Of a DNA stretch of 41,507 nucleotides, positions 32,909 through 40,215 are shown piece after piece (within the stretch, counting starts at the first letter, position 1; the number at the start of each line of letters is the position of its first letter). A program made the translations under genes and the position numbers. Under the pieces are notes generated by a model. That model had not been told where the DNA came from. It worked only from the letters and a program-made list of their open reading frames with translations, and did no database searches. Origin of the DNA: Rhodanobacteraceae bacterium. GTDB taxonomy: Bacteria; Acidobacteriota; Terriglobia; Terriglobales; Acidobacteriaceae. The stretch lies in assembly GCA_025350865.1 (NCBI GenBank), contig JANXWZ010000154.1, positions 1 to 41,507 of the forward strand. The letters run 5' to 3'.

Positions 32909-33403
32909 CTAGTGGACTTGGGGCTGCTCAACCTGTGAGGGTCGCACGACGGACAGCCGAGGTTCCCGTGGCTCACTGCTCGCAAGGTACGCATTCAGCT
33001 GCTGAACGGTCGTAATGGTAGGCGGAAGCTCCAGGTGACTGGCCCGCACTGCGGCGCGACGGAGAGAAACGGTCATCGCCTTGATCTCCTTCTTTGAAAG
33101 ATGCTTGTCCAGCATGGCCGTGTTTGGGGCCACTACCTCGCAACCGCAACTGCGGCAGAACTGCCGACGATCCCGGGCTAACCCTTGGGGATGCTGTTCG
33201 CCGCAAATGCAATGGAGAGTCCCGGTAGCCGCAAAGTTCATCAGCGAATTCGACTCGCCCTTGCCAGCAAATAGGATCCGTCCCAGGCGACCGCGAAACA
33301 ACGCGACCGTAAACCCGGTCATGACACCACCGGTGACGGGAATTAATGCGGCTCGTGCCGTCAGTACAGCATGTAGATCAATTAGCGCGAGTGGGGAGAC
33401 CAT
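32909..33403 (-). CDS. Hypothetical protein with N-terminal hydrophobic region and Cys-rich zinc-ribbon motif (164 aa)
   Basis: Family not recognised. The N-terminal third is hydrophobic (LIDLHAVLTARAALIPVTGGVMTGFTVALF), possibly one membrane segment. Residues ~60-90 hold a probable zinc ribbon: HCICGEQH, then FCRSCGCEVV, spaced by 15-20 residues. The C-terminal half is helical and basic (SKKEIKAMTVSLRRAAVRASH). Start at ATG 33403 with GGAAGG 11 bases upstream. It sits between rsmG and parA with a parS site at each end, so it always travels with the partition locus here; a role in origin biology is only a guess. Confidence 0.7.
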   Translation of the reverse strand: MVSPLALIDLHAVLTARAALIPVTGGVMTGFTVALFRGRLGRILFAGKGESNSLMNFAATGTLHCICGEQHPQGLARDRRQFCRSCGCEVVAPNTAMLDKHLSKKEIKAMTVSLRRAAVRASHLELPPTITTVQQLNAYLASSEPREPRLSVVRPSQVEQPQVH

Positions 33404-33474
33404 GGCTCTATTTTCCTTCCTGATTACAGTCTGGGGAGAAAGTGACTGTTTGCAAACTATAACCAGTCCCAAAG

Positions 33475-33511
33475 GGGGAATCCTATTCCCCTCGACGTTT
33501 CCACTATTATA
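33475..33511 (-). promoter_or_regulatory. Promoter region of the Zn-ribbon protein gene
   Basis: A perfect TATAAT lies on the minus strand at 33511-33506, with a weak -35. The following leader folds into GGGGAAT/ATTCCCC (33475-33481 and 33485-33491). TAACCAGT occurs both in the leader (33461) and upstream of the promoter (33520). The rest of the ~300-base gap up to rsmG holds only parS site 2. Confidence 0.45.
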
Positions 33512-33684
33512 CTTAAGTGTAACCAGTGGTAACCGTGCACCGTAATAAGGTGTAGGTCAGAATGGTTATGTGGTAGTTACTGTCTCGATATCTAGCGCGT
33601 CTGCTATGACCTATTGGATGCAGTAAAGTCAGAGGCGAGGTCAAAGAGTCGGTTGTGCCGACCAAATACTCTAGCGCCAGCCAA

Positions 33685-33700
33685 TGTTCCACGTGGAACA
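33685..33700. promoter_or_regulatory. parS site 2
   Basis: TGTTCCACGTGGAACA, identical to site 1 and about 880 bp from it, just past the 3' end of rsmG. Confidence 0.95.
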
Positions 33701-33710
33701 TGCCTCATCA

Positions 33711-34289
33711 TCAGCACAGATGCAGGAATGAGTTTTCGGTACGCGGTACTTGCAGGGCACAACCAGTATCTCCGGGCGCCCCGGTCAGATGCGCGATGAT
33801 TCCACCCTCCACGCGACGCAAACGCGCCAACTCCAGAGCAACAGATGGGTTGTCAACGGCGCGAAGGGTCACAACATCGAACAGACGCGACTCCGGCAGT
33901 CGTTCCACTCGGTCACCCCATACCTCCGTGGAAAGACCGAGTGTCCGAACCGCCTCGCGTAGAAAACTGGCCTTCTTGTTCTGAGATTCCGCCAGCGTCA
34001 CCCGGAGCGCAGGCAAGGCCAATTGAATCGGCAATCCGGGAAATCCGGCACCCGACCCTAAATCCAGCAAGGTCGCACAGGTCGGAAGGTTCGCCGCGAC
34101 GAATAAGGACTCGCCGAAGTGCCGCCGCACAATCTCCTCTGGATCGCGGATCGCGGTCAGGTTCGTCTTCGCATTCCATCGCAGCAAAAGATTCAGATAG
34201 ACAGAAAGCTGCGAGACCAACTCCTGCGATGGGTCAGGATAGTAGTCGGTCAGAAGCGAAGCAATGCGCGCTGGAGTCAACGCCGCCAT
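33711..34289 (-). CDS. rsmG: 16S rRNA (guanine-527 N7) methyltransferase RsmG (192 aa)
   Basis: SAM-dependent enzyme that methylates G527 of 16S rRNA. Recognised by LLLRWNAKTNLTAIRDPEEIVRRHFGES, the SAM motif LLDLGSGAGFPGLPIQLALP (about 73-92), VTLAESQNKKASFLREA and VTLRAVDN. The C-terminus is slightly short (ends ENSFLHLC). Its ATG is inside the last codons of the puuD-like gene (13-base overlap), so translation is coupled. rsmG next to parAB is a classic origin-proximal arrangement. Confidence 0.96.
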   Translation of the reverse strand: MAALTPARIASLLTDYYPDPSQELVSQLSVYLNLLLRWNAKTNLTAIRDPEEIVRRHFGESLFVAANLPTCATLLDLGSGAGFPGLPIQLALPALRVTLAESQNKKASFLREAVRTLGLSTEVWGDRVERLPESRLFDVVTLRAVDNPSVALELARLRRVEGGIIAHLTGAPGDTGCALQVPRTENSFLHLC

Positions 34290-35017
34290 TTCTGTGCCTC
34301 AACCAGCATCCTGGAAAAAAGACGACGCGACGAACTGCTCAAGGCGAACGATCTCTCCGGGTGCCACTGGACCCCCAGAACAAACTGCTCACCATCGACC
34401 GAGTTCGCTCCTTCAATCGCCTCGACAACGCCATCCTGCGGGCAACGCGCCGAAACCACCAGTCCGTCGCCTGGAATCCCCACTGCCTGATGGTGTGACG
34501 AGTTGATCGGCAACCTGTCCACCCCATCCAGTTCGACCGCGTCAATCGTCCCGCTCAGGAGCGAACCCGGCGCAACCACAGCCGAATGTGCCACGGCGAC
34601 GGACCTTCCTGCAGAATGATTTACCGGCATCGCGACGAGGTCCTGTACCAATGTGCCGCCACGAAAGACATTCAACATCTGCGCGCCGAAGCAAATCGCA
34701 AAGACAGGCTTGCCGGTTCGATAGGCATCTTCCAGCAAAATCCGGTCCACTCGTTCGCGAGCTACATCCGCCGGGGCCGTGGCAGGGTCCTTCTGCTGCC
34801 CAAAGAGTTCCGGGTCCACGTCCGCCGGACTTCCTGGCAGAACAATTCCGTAGCAGCTCGCGGCCAAAGCCAGTAGATCGCTGTCTCCGAGGTCCAGGCC
34901 AACTTCGATCGGCTCGCCGCCGCTCAGACGAACCGCGTCGACGTAAGCCGAGTAGTTGGCACGGTTGTAAGTCGGGTCGAAGCTGGTCGGAACCGGGATG
35001 GCAATGCGTAGATTCAT
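34277..35017 (-). CDS. Class I glutamine amidotransferase-like peptidase C26, PuuD-type (246 aa)
   Basis: Gamma-glutamyl hydrolase family. The nucleophile elbow FAICFGAQMLNVFRGGTL contains the catalytic Cys. YGIVLPGSPADVDPELFG and the VQWHPERS motif (catalytic His and Glu) complete the triad. PuuD of E. coli hydrolyses gamma-glutamyl-GABA in putrescine breakdown; no other Puu gene is here, so the substrate is open. AAGGA sits 7 bases before the ATG. Lies between plsC (17 bases upstream) and rsmG (overlapping), within a minus-strand operon starting at folC. Confidence 0.9.
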   Translation of the reverse strand: MNLRIAIPVPTSFDPTYNRANYSAYVDAVRLSGGEPIEVGLDLGDSDLLALAASCYGIVLPGSPADVDPELFGQQKDPATAPADVARERVDRILLEDAYRTGKPVFAICFGAQMLNVFRGGTLVQDLVAMPVNHSAGRSVAVAHSAVVAPGSLLSGTIDAVELDGVDRLPINSSHHQAVGIPGDGLVVSARCPQDGVVEAIEGANSVDGEQFVLGVQWHPERSFALSSSSRRLFSRMLVEAQKWRR

Positions 35018-35034
35018 AGACTATTCCTTTGCTG

Positions 35035-35799
35035 TCAATGCTTTTGATGCGCAGCGTAAAGCGCTGTGATCTCGGTGAACAGACGTTCCGTAAGCGCCTG
35101 GGCGTCCCTGGTTGTCATGCCGTCGGTCGAAATCGGCTTTCCGACTACAATCTTCAGCGGTCGTGGCGTCAGGTGGTACGTATGCATTGGCAACATCTCA
35201 TAGGTGCCGACCAGGGCCAGCGGTACCAGCGGCACCTGGGCCTTGATCGCTAAAAACGCGGCCCCGGACTGGTAAGGCAATGGAACTCCCAAAGGTGATC
35301 GGCCACCCTCGGGGAAGATGACCAGCGGCAGGCCAGCCTTCAACGTCTTGACGCCCCGCAGCAGGCCCGCGATCGTTGACCGGCTGGAGTGGGCGTCGAT
35401 TGGAACCTGCCCTGACCGATTCAGGTACCAACCCACAAACGGGATCGGCCACAGAGACTGTTTGGCCAGAATTCGAAACTGGAACGGCAGCTTTCCGAAT
35501 AGGACTGGCGTGTCGTAGTAACTCAGATGGTTCGAGGCATACACCGCGACACGTTCCGAATGCAGGTTCTCACGGCCAACCAGCTCTACCGGCGACAGGC
35601 TGATCAGCAGCAGAACATTGGCCCACGCTTGCGCAATGGCGTGTTGCTGGCTGCCTGCCTTGTCCCAAAGTCCGCACATCAGGGAGATGCAACCGAACCC
35701 GACCGTCGCCAACGCCAGGATCGGAATGACAAACAAGTAAGTAAAACCCTTGATCTGCCACGAAACCGGCTTTGGCCCCACGCTGTTGCCACCGGTCAT
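35035..35799 (-). CDS. plsC: 1-acyl-sn-glycerol-3-phosphate acyltransferase, PlsC-like (254 aa)
   Basis: Transfers a second acyl chain to lysophosphatidate in phospholipid synthesis, at the inner membrane. N-terminal membrane segment (FTYLFVIPILALATVGFGCISL). The HX4D motif appears as NHLSYYD (about residues 89-95); the glycerol-phosphate motif FPEGGRS and the following VPLVPLALVGTYEMLP are present. Its ATG overlaps the folC stop (ATGA), implying coupled translation. Confidence 0.93.
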   Translation of the reverse strand: MTGGNSVGPKPVSWQIKGFTYLFVIPILALATVGFGCISLMCGLWDKAGSQQHAIAQAWANVLLLISLSPVELVGRENLHSERVAVYASNHLSYYDTPVLFGKLPFQFRILAKQSLWPIPFVGWYLNRSGQVPIDAHSSRSTIAGLLRGVKTLKAGLPLVIFPEGGRSPLGVPLPYQSGAAFLAIKAQVPLVPLALVGTYEMLPMHTYHLTPRPLKIVVGKPISTDGMTTRDAQALTERLFTEITALYAAHQKH

Positions 35800-37202
35800 G
35801 CAGGGACCGTCGCAGCCGGGAGCGCGAGATTGCGAATTTCACCGATCAGATAGACGGAGCCTGTCGCCAGGATCAGCCCACCCGCCGGTGTCACCCGCCG
35901 CGCCTCGTCGAGCGCGTGGGCGGAATCGGCTGCGACGATTGCGGGTATCCCTAAATCTTTGGCAGCCGCTGTCAGTTCGTCAACGGATGCGGCACGAAGA
36001 TTGGCAATCGGCGCGAGGATCAGGTGGTCGTTGCGGCGCAGCGGGTCGCCATCCGACGAATCGAACAGCGGGAACAGGATCCGCGACATCTCGGCCAGGT
36101 TCTTGTCGCGCAGGCAACTGAAGATCAAGGTGCGGGCTTGAGTTTCCGGCAGCGTCGAGATTGCGCCGCGTAGAGTCCACGCCCCGGCTGGATTGTGGGC
36201 AACGTCAAGCAGCAGTCCGGGCTCGATTCTTTCCAGTCTTCCTGGCCACACGGTGTTGCGAATCCCGGCTTCAATAGCGGGGTTTTCGATGTTGTAACCA
36301 TCTTTGTTACGTAACTCGATGGCCGCTGCGATCGCAAGCGCGATGTTCCGCTGCTGATGTTGGCCGGCGAGCGGCGAGTCGACTTCAACGGTGCCTTCGC
36401 TGCCAGGATTCAGGGTGTAGCGATTGCGAGGCAGCTCACTGCTCGACTCGGCTGCGTCGCCATTGCGGACGGCTGGCGGCAGGAAGTCGGCCGCGTTTAC
36501 TCCGATCACATTGAGAGCCGTTGCCACTTCGCCGATCGCCTGATTCGCCTCCGGATGCTGGGCAAGCGTAACCAGGGCTCCGGAGGGCCGCAGGATGCCG
36601 CACTTCTCCCGCGCGATCTCGGCGATGGTGTTGCCAAGGTACTCCTGATGGTCGAGCGCGATGTCGGTGATGACGGAGAGCAGGGGTTCCACGACATTCG
36701 TCGCGTCCAGCCTGCCACCCAGTCCCACTTCGAGGACGAGAATGTCGACTGGCTGGGACGATTCGGCGTAATAGAGGAAGGCGATGGCGGTCACGCGCTC
36801 GAAGAAGCTGGGCACGACGGCCAGTTCCCCGGCGGCAACGAGAGCCTCGCAGGCATCGTCCACGCGCATGTAAAACCGCGCAAAGTCGTCGTCGGAGATC
36901 GGTGTGAGCTTGCCATCGGCGGAGAGCTGGATGCGCTCGTTGATGCGTACCAGGTGCGGGCTGGTGTAAAGGCCGGTGCGGTAGCCTGCAGCCGTCAGAA
37001 TCGCCGCCAGCGTGGCTGCCGTGGACCCTTTGCCGTTGGTTCCGGCGATCAGAACCGCGGGCACACGGTCCTGCGGATCGCCCAGCGCGCGGCAGAGCTT
37101 GCGCATGTGTTGAAGGTCGAACTTACGCGGCACGCCGGTACGGGTGGGCGCAAGTTCCGGCCCTAGAGCGTACAGGTGATCGACTGCCTCTGCGTAGTTC
37201 AT
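35796..37202 (-). CDS. folC: Bifunctional folylpolyglutamate/dihydrofolate synthase FolC (468 aa)
   Basis: Adds L-glutamate to dihydropteroate and to folates. ATP loop AGTNGKGSTAATLAAIL (about 53-69); YTSPHLVRINERIQL; LEVGLGGRLDATNVV; SVITDIALDHQEYLGNTIAEIAREK; and the late LLDVAHNPAGA motif. Length is slightly over the usual ~430 because of short insertions near residues 230-260. First gene of the folC-plsC-puuD-like-rsmG run. The GAAGG upstream abuts the ATG, so initiation may be weak. Confidence 0.96.
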   Translation of the reverse strand: MNYAEAVDHLYALGPELAPTRTGVPRKFDLQHMRKLCRALGDPQDRVPAVLIAGTNGKGSTAATLAAILTAAGYRTGLYTSPHLVRINERIQLSADGKLTPISDDDFARFYMRVDDACEALVAAGELAVVPSFFERVTAIAFLYYAESSQPVDILVLEVGLGGRLDATNVVEPLLSVITDIALDHQEYLGNTIAEIAREKCGILRPSGALVTLAQHPEANQAIGEVATALNVIGVNAADFLPPAVRNGDAAESSSELPRNRYTLNPGSEGTVEVDSPLAGQHQQRNIALAIAAAIELRNKDGYNIENPAIEAGIRNTVWPGRLERIEPGLLLDVAHNPAGAWTLRGAISTLPETQARTLIFSCLRDKNLAEMSRILFPLFDSSDGDPLRRNDHLILAPIANLRAASVDELTAAAKDLGIPAIVAADSAHALDEARRVTPAGGLILATGSVYLIGEIRNLALPAATVPA

Positions 37203-37324
37203 CCTTCTATTCTATGTCCGGTCGCGGCTCCAGGTACCAAAGTTTGAATCGCATCAACACCGGTTGATCGCACGATTGCATACGCCGATAAGCAAGCCAG
37301 GGCATTACCAAGGGGGGAACGGCG

Positions 37325-37429
37325 ATGAGGGATATTGTGATTATTCTGCTTTTCTGGGCGATGGTTCTCGCTCCATGCGTGGTGGCGCTGCATACCGGCG
37401 CACACCTTGACCCGGATGATGCGGATTAG
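37325..37429 (+). CDS. Small single-pass membrane peptide (34 aa)
   Basis: A short gene supported by an excellent ribosome-binding site (AAGGGGGG, 7 bases before ATG). The product is MRDIVIILLFWAMVLAPCVV, then ALHTGAHLDPDDAD: a hydrophobic helix of about 20 residues followed by an acidic, His-containing tail. No family recognised. It resembles small membrane regulators in shape only. It lies alone in the gap between folC and the CxxC protein gene. Confidence 0.55.
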   Translation: MRDIVIILLFWAMVLAPCVVALHTGAHLDPDDAD

Positions 37430-37446
37430 ACTTGCAAACAGCCCAA

Positions 37447-37471
37447 AGCCCCGAGCAGTTATGTCGGGGCT
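37447..37471. terminator. Hairpin between convergent small genes
   Basis: AGCCCCGA (37447-37454) and TCGGGGCT (37464-37471) form a perfect 8-bp stem with a 9-base loop between the plus-strand peptide gene and the minus-strand CxxC gene. No T-run on either side, so termination is uncertain. Confidence 0.4.
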
Positions 37472-37502
37472 CCGGCGTTGCAGGCTGACTGCGTTGTATG
37501 GG

Positions 37503-37772
37503 TTAGACGGACCAGTTATGTGCGCCGCCCAACAGCGCCGCCGCCGAAAAGCTCGGAAGTCCATTCCATTCGGGGATGTTGAAGCCGGTGCGAGGGTGAA
37601 CCTGTGCCGAGTTCGAGGAGTTGTGCTGGTTGGCCAGCGCCTCAATCACCTGGCGGCGAGTTGCGTCCTGTTCGGTCTTCGACGTGCGAGACCAGTAAAC
37701 AAGGAACCCTTGTCCGCACACCTTGCAACGGACATCACTAACGGTATTGGAAATCTTGCAGAGAACTTGCAT
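37503..37772 (-). CDS. Small CxxC-containing protein (89 aa)
   Basis: Family not recognised. The N-terminus has a likely zinc knuckle (VRCKVCGQGFLVYW). A charged helix follows (TEQDATRRQVIEALANQHN), then a distinctive end (HPRTGFNIPEWNGLPSFSAAALLGGA). Low repetition and sensible codon use suggest a real gene. ATG 37772 is preferred over the longer frame from 37835; only a distant AAAGG precedes it. Divergent from thrS. Confidence 0.6.
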   Translation of the reverse strand: MQVLCKISNTVSDVRCKVCGQGFLVYWSRTSKTEQDATRRQVIEALANQHNSSNSAQVHPRTGFNIPEWNGLPSFSAAALLGGAHNWSV

Positions 37773-37946
37773 AGCTTTTCGGGCCTTTCGGAGGTCTTCT
37801 TGGTGGAACTTCTTTACCGTACAGGGGGGAACCAAGATGCAAAATACCCCTACCGGCTGAATCTTTCGGACCTAAGTGTGATGCGTCTTCGACCCGCAAC
37901 GGGTACCCGGCGTTCGGGTTGTAGCTTTTGAGACGTCGCTGCCCCG

Positions 37947-37975
37947 TTGGTAATTGTTACCAAACAAAATATGCT
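37947..37975 (+). promoter_or_regulatory. thrS promoter with a palindrome
   Basis: TTGGTA (37947-37952), 17 bases, TATGCT (37970-37975), followed by ATG at 37999. The -35 box is part of the perfect palindrome TTGGTAA-TTG-TTACCAA (37947-37963), which could be an operator. Upstream, CGGGTACCCG (37900-37909) is another palindrome. Confidence 0.4.
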
Positions 37976-37998
37976 GTAGCTCAGGGATAAAAGAACGT

Positions 37999-40056
37999 AT
38001 GAGCTTAGCTGAAGTACAAGCCACCATCCGCGTACAGCTGCCGGATGGTTCGATTCGCGAAGTTTCTCAGGGTACGACGCCGCTGGACATCGCGACCTCC
38101 ATCTCACCGCGCCTCGCTGCAGTGGTGGTTATTGCGAAGATTAAGCCGATCGCTGGCCTCGACATCAATCAGTCGGAAGGCGGCGCAGATGACGCGCCAG
38201 ATTCGGCCGAGACGATGTATGGCGCGGGCGATCCGCAGGCCGAGAAGCTGGTTGATCTGACCACACCGCTTACTGAAGATGTCGAGTTGTGGCTGCTGAA
38301 AGAGCAGGATGAGGCCGCGCTGAAAGTGGTGCGCCACTCGGCCGCGCACGTGATGGCGACTGCGATTCTGGAGCTCTTTCCCGAGACCAAGCTCGGTCAC
38401 GGCCCGGCCACCGATCAGGGCTTCTTCTACGACGTCTATCGTGACACGCCATTTACTGAAGGCGACCTTGCCTCCATCGAGGCGCGCATGGCCGAGGTGG
38501 TCGCTCGCGATGAGAAGTTCGTCCGCGAGGTCGAGCCCCGCGAACAGGGCATCGCCGACTACGAGCAGCAGGGTGAGTTCATGAAGGTTCACTTCATTGA
38601 AAAGTTCACGCAGCCTGGCGATCAGATCTCGCTCTACCGCAACGGCAAGTTTGTCGACTTCTGCCGCGGACCGCACGTTCCCTCCACCGGCCGGGTCAAA
38701 GCCTTCAAGGTCATGTCGATTGCCGGCGCGTACTGGCTGGGCGATGAGAAGAACCAGCAGCTCCAGCGCATCTACGGCACAGCCTTCTTTACCGACAAGG
38801 AACTGAAGACTCACTTCGCGCGGCTGGAAGAAATCAAAGCTCGCGACCATCGCGTGCTGGGCAAGCAGCTCGACCTTTTCTCCATCCAGGAGGTCGCGGG
38901 TGCAGGTCTGATCTTCTGGCATCCGAAGGGCGGTTTGATCCGCAAGGTCATGGAAGATTGGATGCGCGATGAATGTATCCGGCGCGGTTACGAGTTGGTG
39001 TATACCCCGCACATCATGCGGCGTGAGCTGTGGAAGATCAGCGGCCACGAGATGAATTACAGCGACAATATGTACCCGCCGATGGAGCTTGACGATGCCG
39101 AGTACCGGCTGAAGCCCATGAACTGCCCCGGGCACATTCTCATCTACAAGAACTCGCCGAAGAGCTATCGCGACCTGCCGGTTCGCTACGCTGAGTTGGG
39201 GAACGTTTATCGCTACGAGCGCAGCGGAACTATGCACGGCCTGCTGCGTGTCCGCGGCTTTACGCAGGATGATGCCCATATCTTCTGCACGCCGGACCAG
39301 ATCGAGAGCGAAATTGAAGCGTGCGTGGATTTTGCTGACGCCGTGCTCAAAACTTTTGGGTTCGCGGAATTCAAGGTCGAGCTATCGACTTGGGATCCGA
39401 GCGACAAGGCCTTCATCGGCAGTGCCGACCGTTGGGAAGGTGCCGAGGGCGCGCTGAAGAATGTCCTCGACCGCAAGGGAATTCCGTTCCGCCGCATCCC
39501 GGGTGAAGCCGCGTTCTACGGGCCAAAGATCGACATCAAACTGGTCGACGTGCTTGGCCGGCTGTGGCAGCTCTCTACCGTGCAGTTCGACTGGAATCTG
39601 CCGGAGCGCTTCGATCTCGCTTACAAGGGCGAGGACGGTGAGCTGCATCAACCCGTGATGGTTCACCGTGCGCTCTTCGGTTCAGTGGAACGCTTCTTTG
39701 GTGTGCTGATCGAACACTATGCTGGTGCCTTCCCGTTTTGGCTTGCGCCAGTCCAGGTGGGGCTGGTTCCCATCTCGGAGAAGCATCTGGACTACGCAGC
39801 TAAGGTGAAGAAGCGGCTTGAGGCGGCGGGGATTCGCGTTGAACTCGATCAGCGCAACGAGAAGATGAATGCCAAGATCCGCGAGTTCGGGCTCGCCAAG
39901 GTGCCTTTCATCCTGATCCTCGGCGACAAGGAAGAAGCCACGGATGCGGTCAGTGTCCGGACGCGGGGTAAGGGCGACGAAGGCAGCGTGACGGTCGATG
40001 CGTTCGTGGAACGCGCGACGAAGTTAGTTGGATCGAAGGGTGTCGAGCTAAGCTAA
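37999..40056 (+). CDS. thrS: Threonine-tRNA ligase ThrS (685 aa)
   Basis: Charges tRNA-Thr. All parts are present in the normal order. The TGS domain (IRVQLPDGSIREVSQG) comes first, then the editing domain with HSAAHVMATAI and later GPHVPSTG. The class II catalytic core follows, with MNCPGHILIYK (zinc Cys), RYERSGTMHGLLRVRGFTQDD (motif 2) and PVMVHRALFGSVERFFGVLIEHY (motif 3), and the anticodon-binding domain (VGLVPISEKHLDYAAKV). ATG 37999 is used; the frame can be extended 45 bases but that part overlaps the promoter. A short acidic insert (SEGGADDAPDSAETMYGAGD) lengthens the TGS region. Confidence 0.97.
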   Translation: MSLAEVQATIRVQLPDGSIREVSQGTTPLDIATSISPRLAAVVVIAKIKPIAGLDINQSEGGADDAPDSAETMYGAGDPQAEKLVDLTTPLTEDVELWLLKEQDEAALKVVRHSAAHVMATAILELFPETKLGHGPATDQGFFYDVYRDTPFTEGDLASIEARMAEVVARDEKFVREVEPREQGIADYEQQGEFMKVHFIEKFTQPGDQISLYRNGKFVDFCRGPHVPSTGRVKAFKVMSIAGAYWLGDEKNQQLQRIYGTAFFTDKELKTHFARLEEIKARDHRVLGKQLDLFSIQEVAGAGLIFWHPKGGLIRKVMEDWMRDECIRRGYELVYTPHIMRRELWKISGHEMNYSDNMYPPMELDDAEYRLKPMNCPGHILIYKNSPKSYRDLPVRYAELGNVYRYERSGTMHGLLRVRGFTQDDAHIFCTPDQIESEIEACVDFADAVLKTFGFAEFKVELSTWDPSDKAFIGSADRWEGAEGALKNVLDRKGIPFRRIPGEAAFYGPKIDIKLVDVLGRLWQLSTVQFDWNLPERFDLAYKGEDGELHQPVMVHRALFGSVERFFGVLIEHYAGAFPFWLAPVQVGLVPISEKHLDYAAKVKKRLEAAGIRVELDQRNEKMNAKIREFGLAKVPFILILGDKEEATDAVSVRTRGKGDEGSVTVDAFVERATKLVGSKGVELS

Positions 40057-40078
40057 CGGGCGGCGGCCTTTGCCACCG

Positions 40079-40203
40079 TTGTGTATGGTCTGCCAGCGGC
40101 TAGAAAGTTTGCATATGGTCCGCCATACACAACATCACTTTGTGTGTGGTCGGCCATACACAAACTTATTTGTGTATGGTTTCATGCTATAAACCATACA
40201 CAA
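40079..40203 (+). repeat. Four operator-like palindromes at 30-31 bp intervals upstream of the Fic gene
   Basis: Units begin at 40079, 40109, 40140 and 40170. The full unit is TTGTGTATGG, a TCNG spacer, and CCATACACAA. Unit 1 keeps only the left arm, unit 2 has 2 mismatches on the left, and unit 3 has one mismatch. Unit 4 has a longer spacer and a perfect 13-bp stem (TTGTGTATGGTTT / AAACCATACACAA) ending 12 bases before the ATG. Its spacer and right arm hold TGCTATAAA, a possible extended -10 box. Confidence 0.85.
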
Positions 40204-40215
40204 GAGGTTTATGCC

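Noticed and set aside
38104-39279. 391-residue open frame opposite thrS
   Set aside because: Antisense shadow of a universally conserved synthetase; no recognisable domain.
40079-40203. CRISPR-like regular repeats
   Set aside because: Only four units, each a ~24-bp palindrome with 6-7 bp between units; no spacer-sized unique DNA and no cas genes. An operator array fits better.
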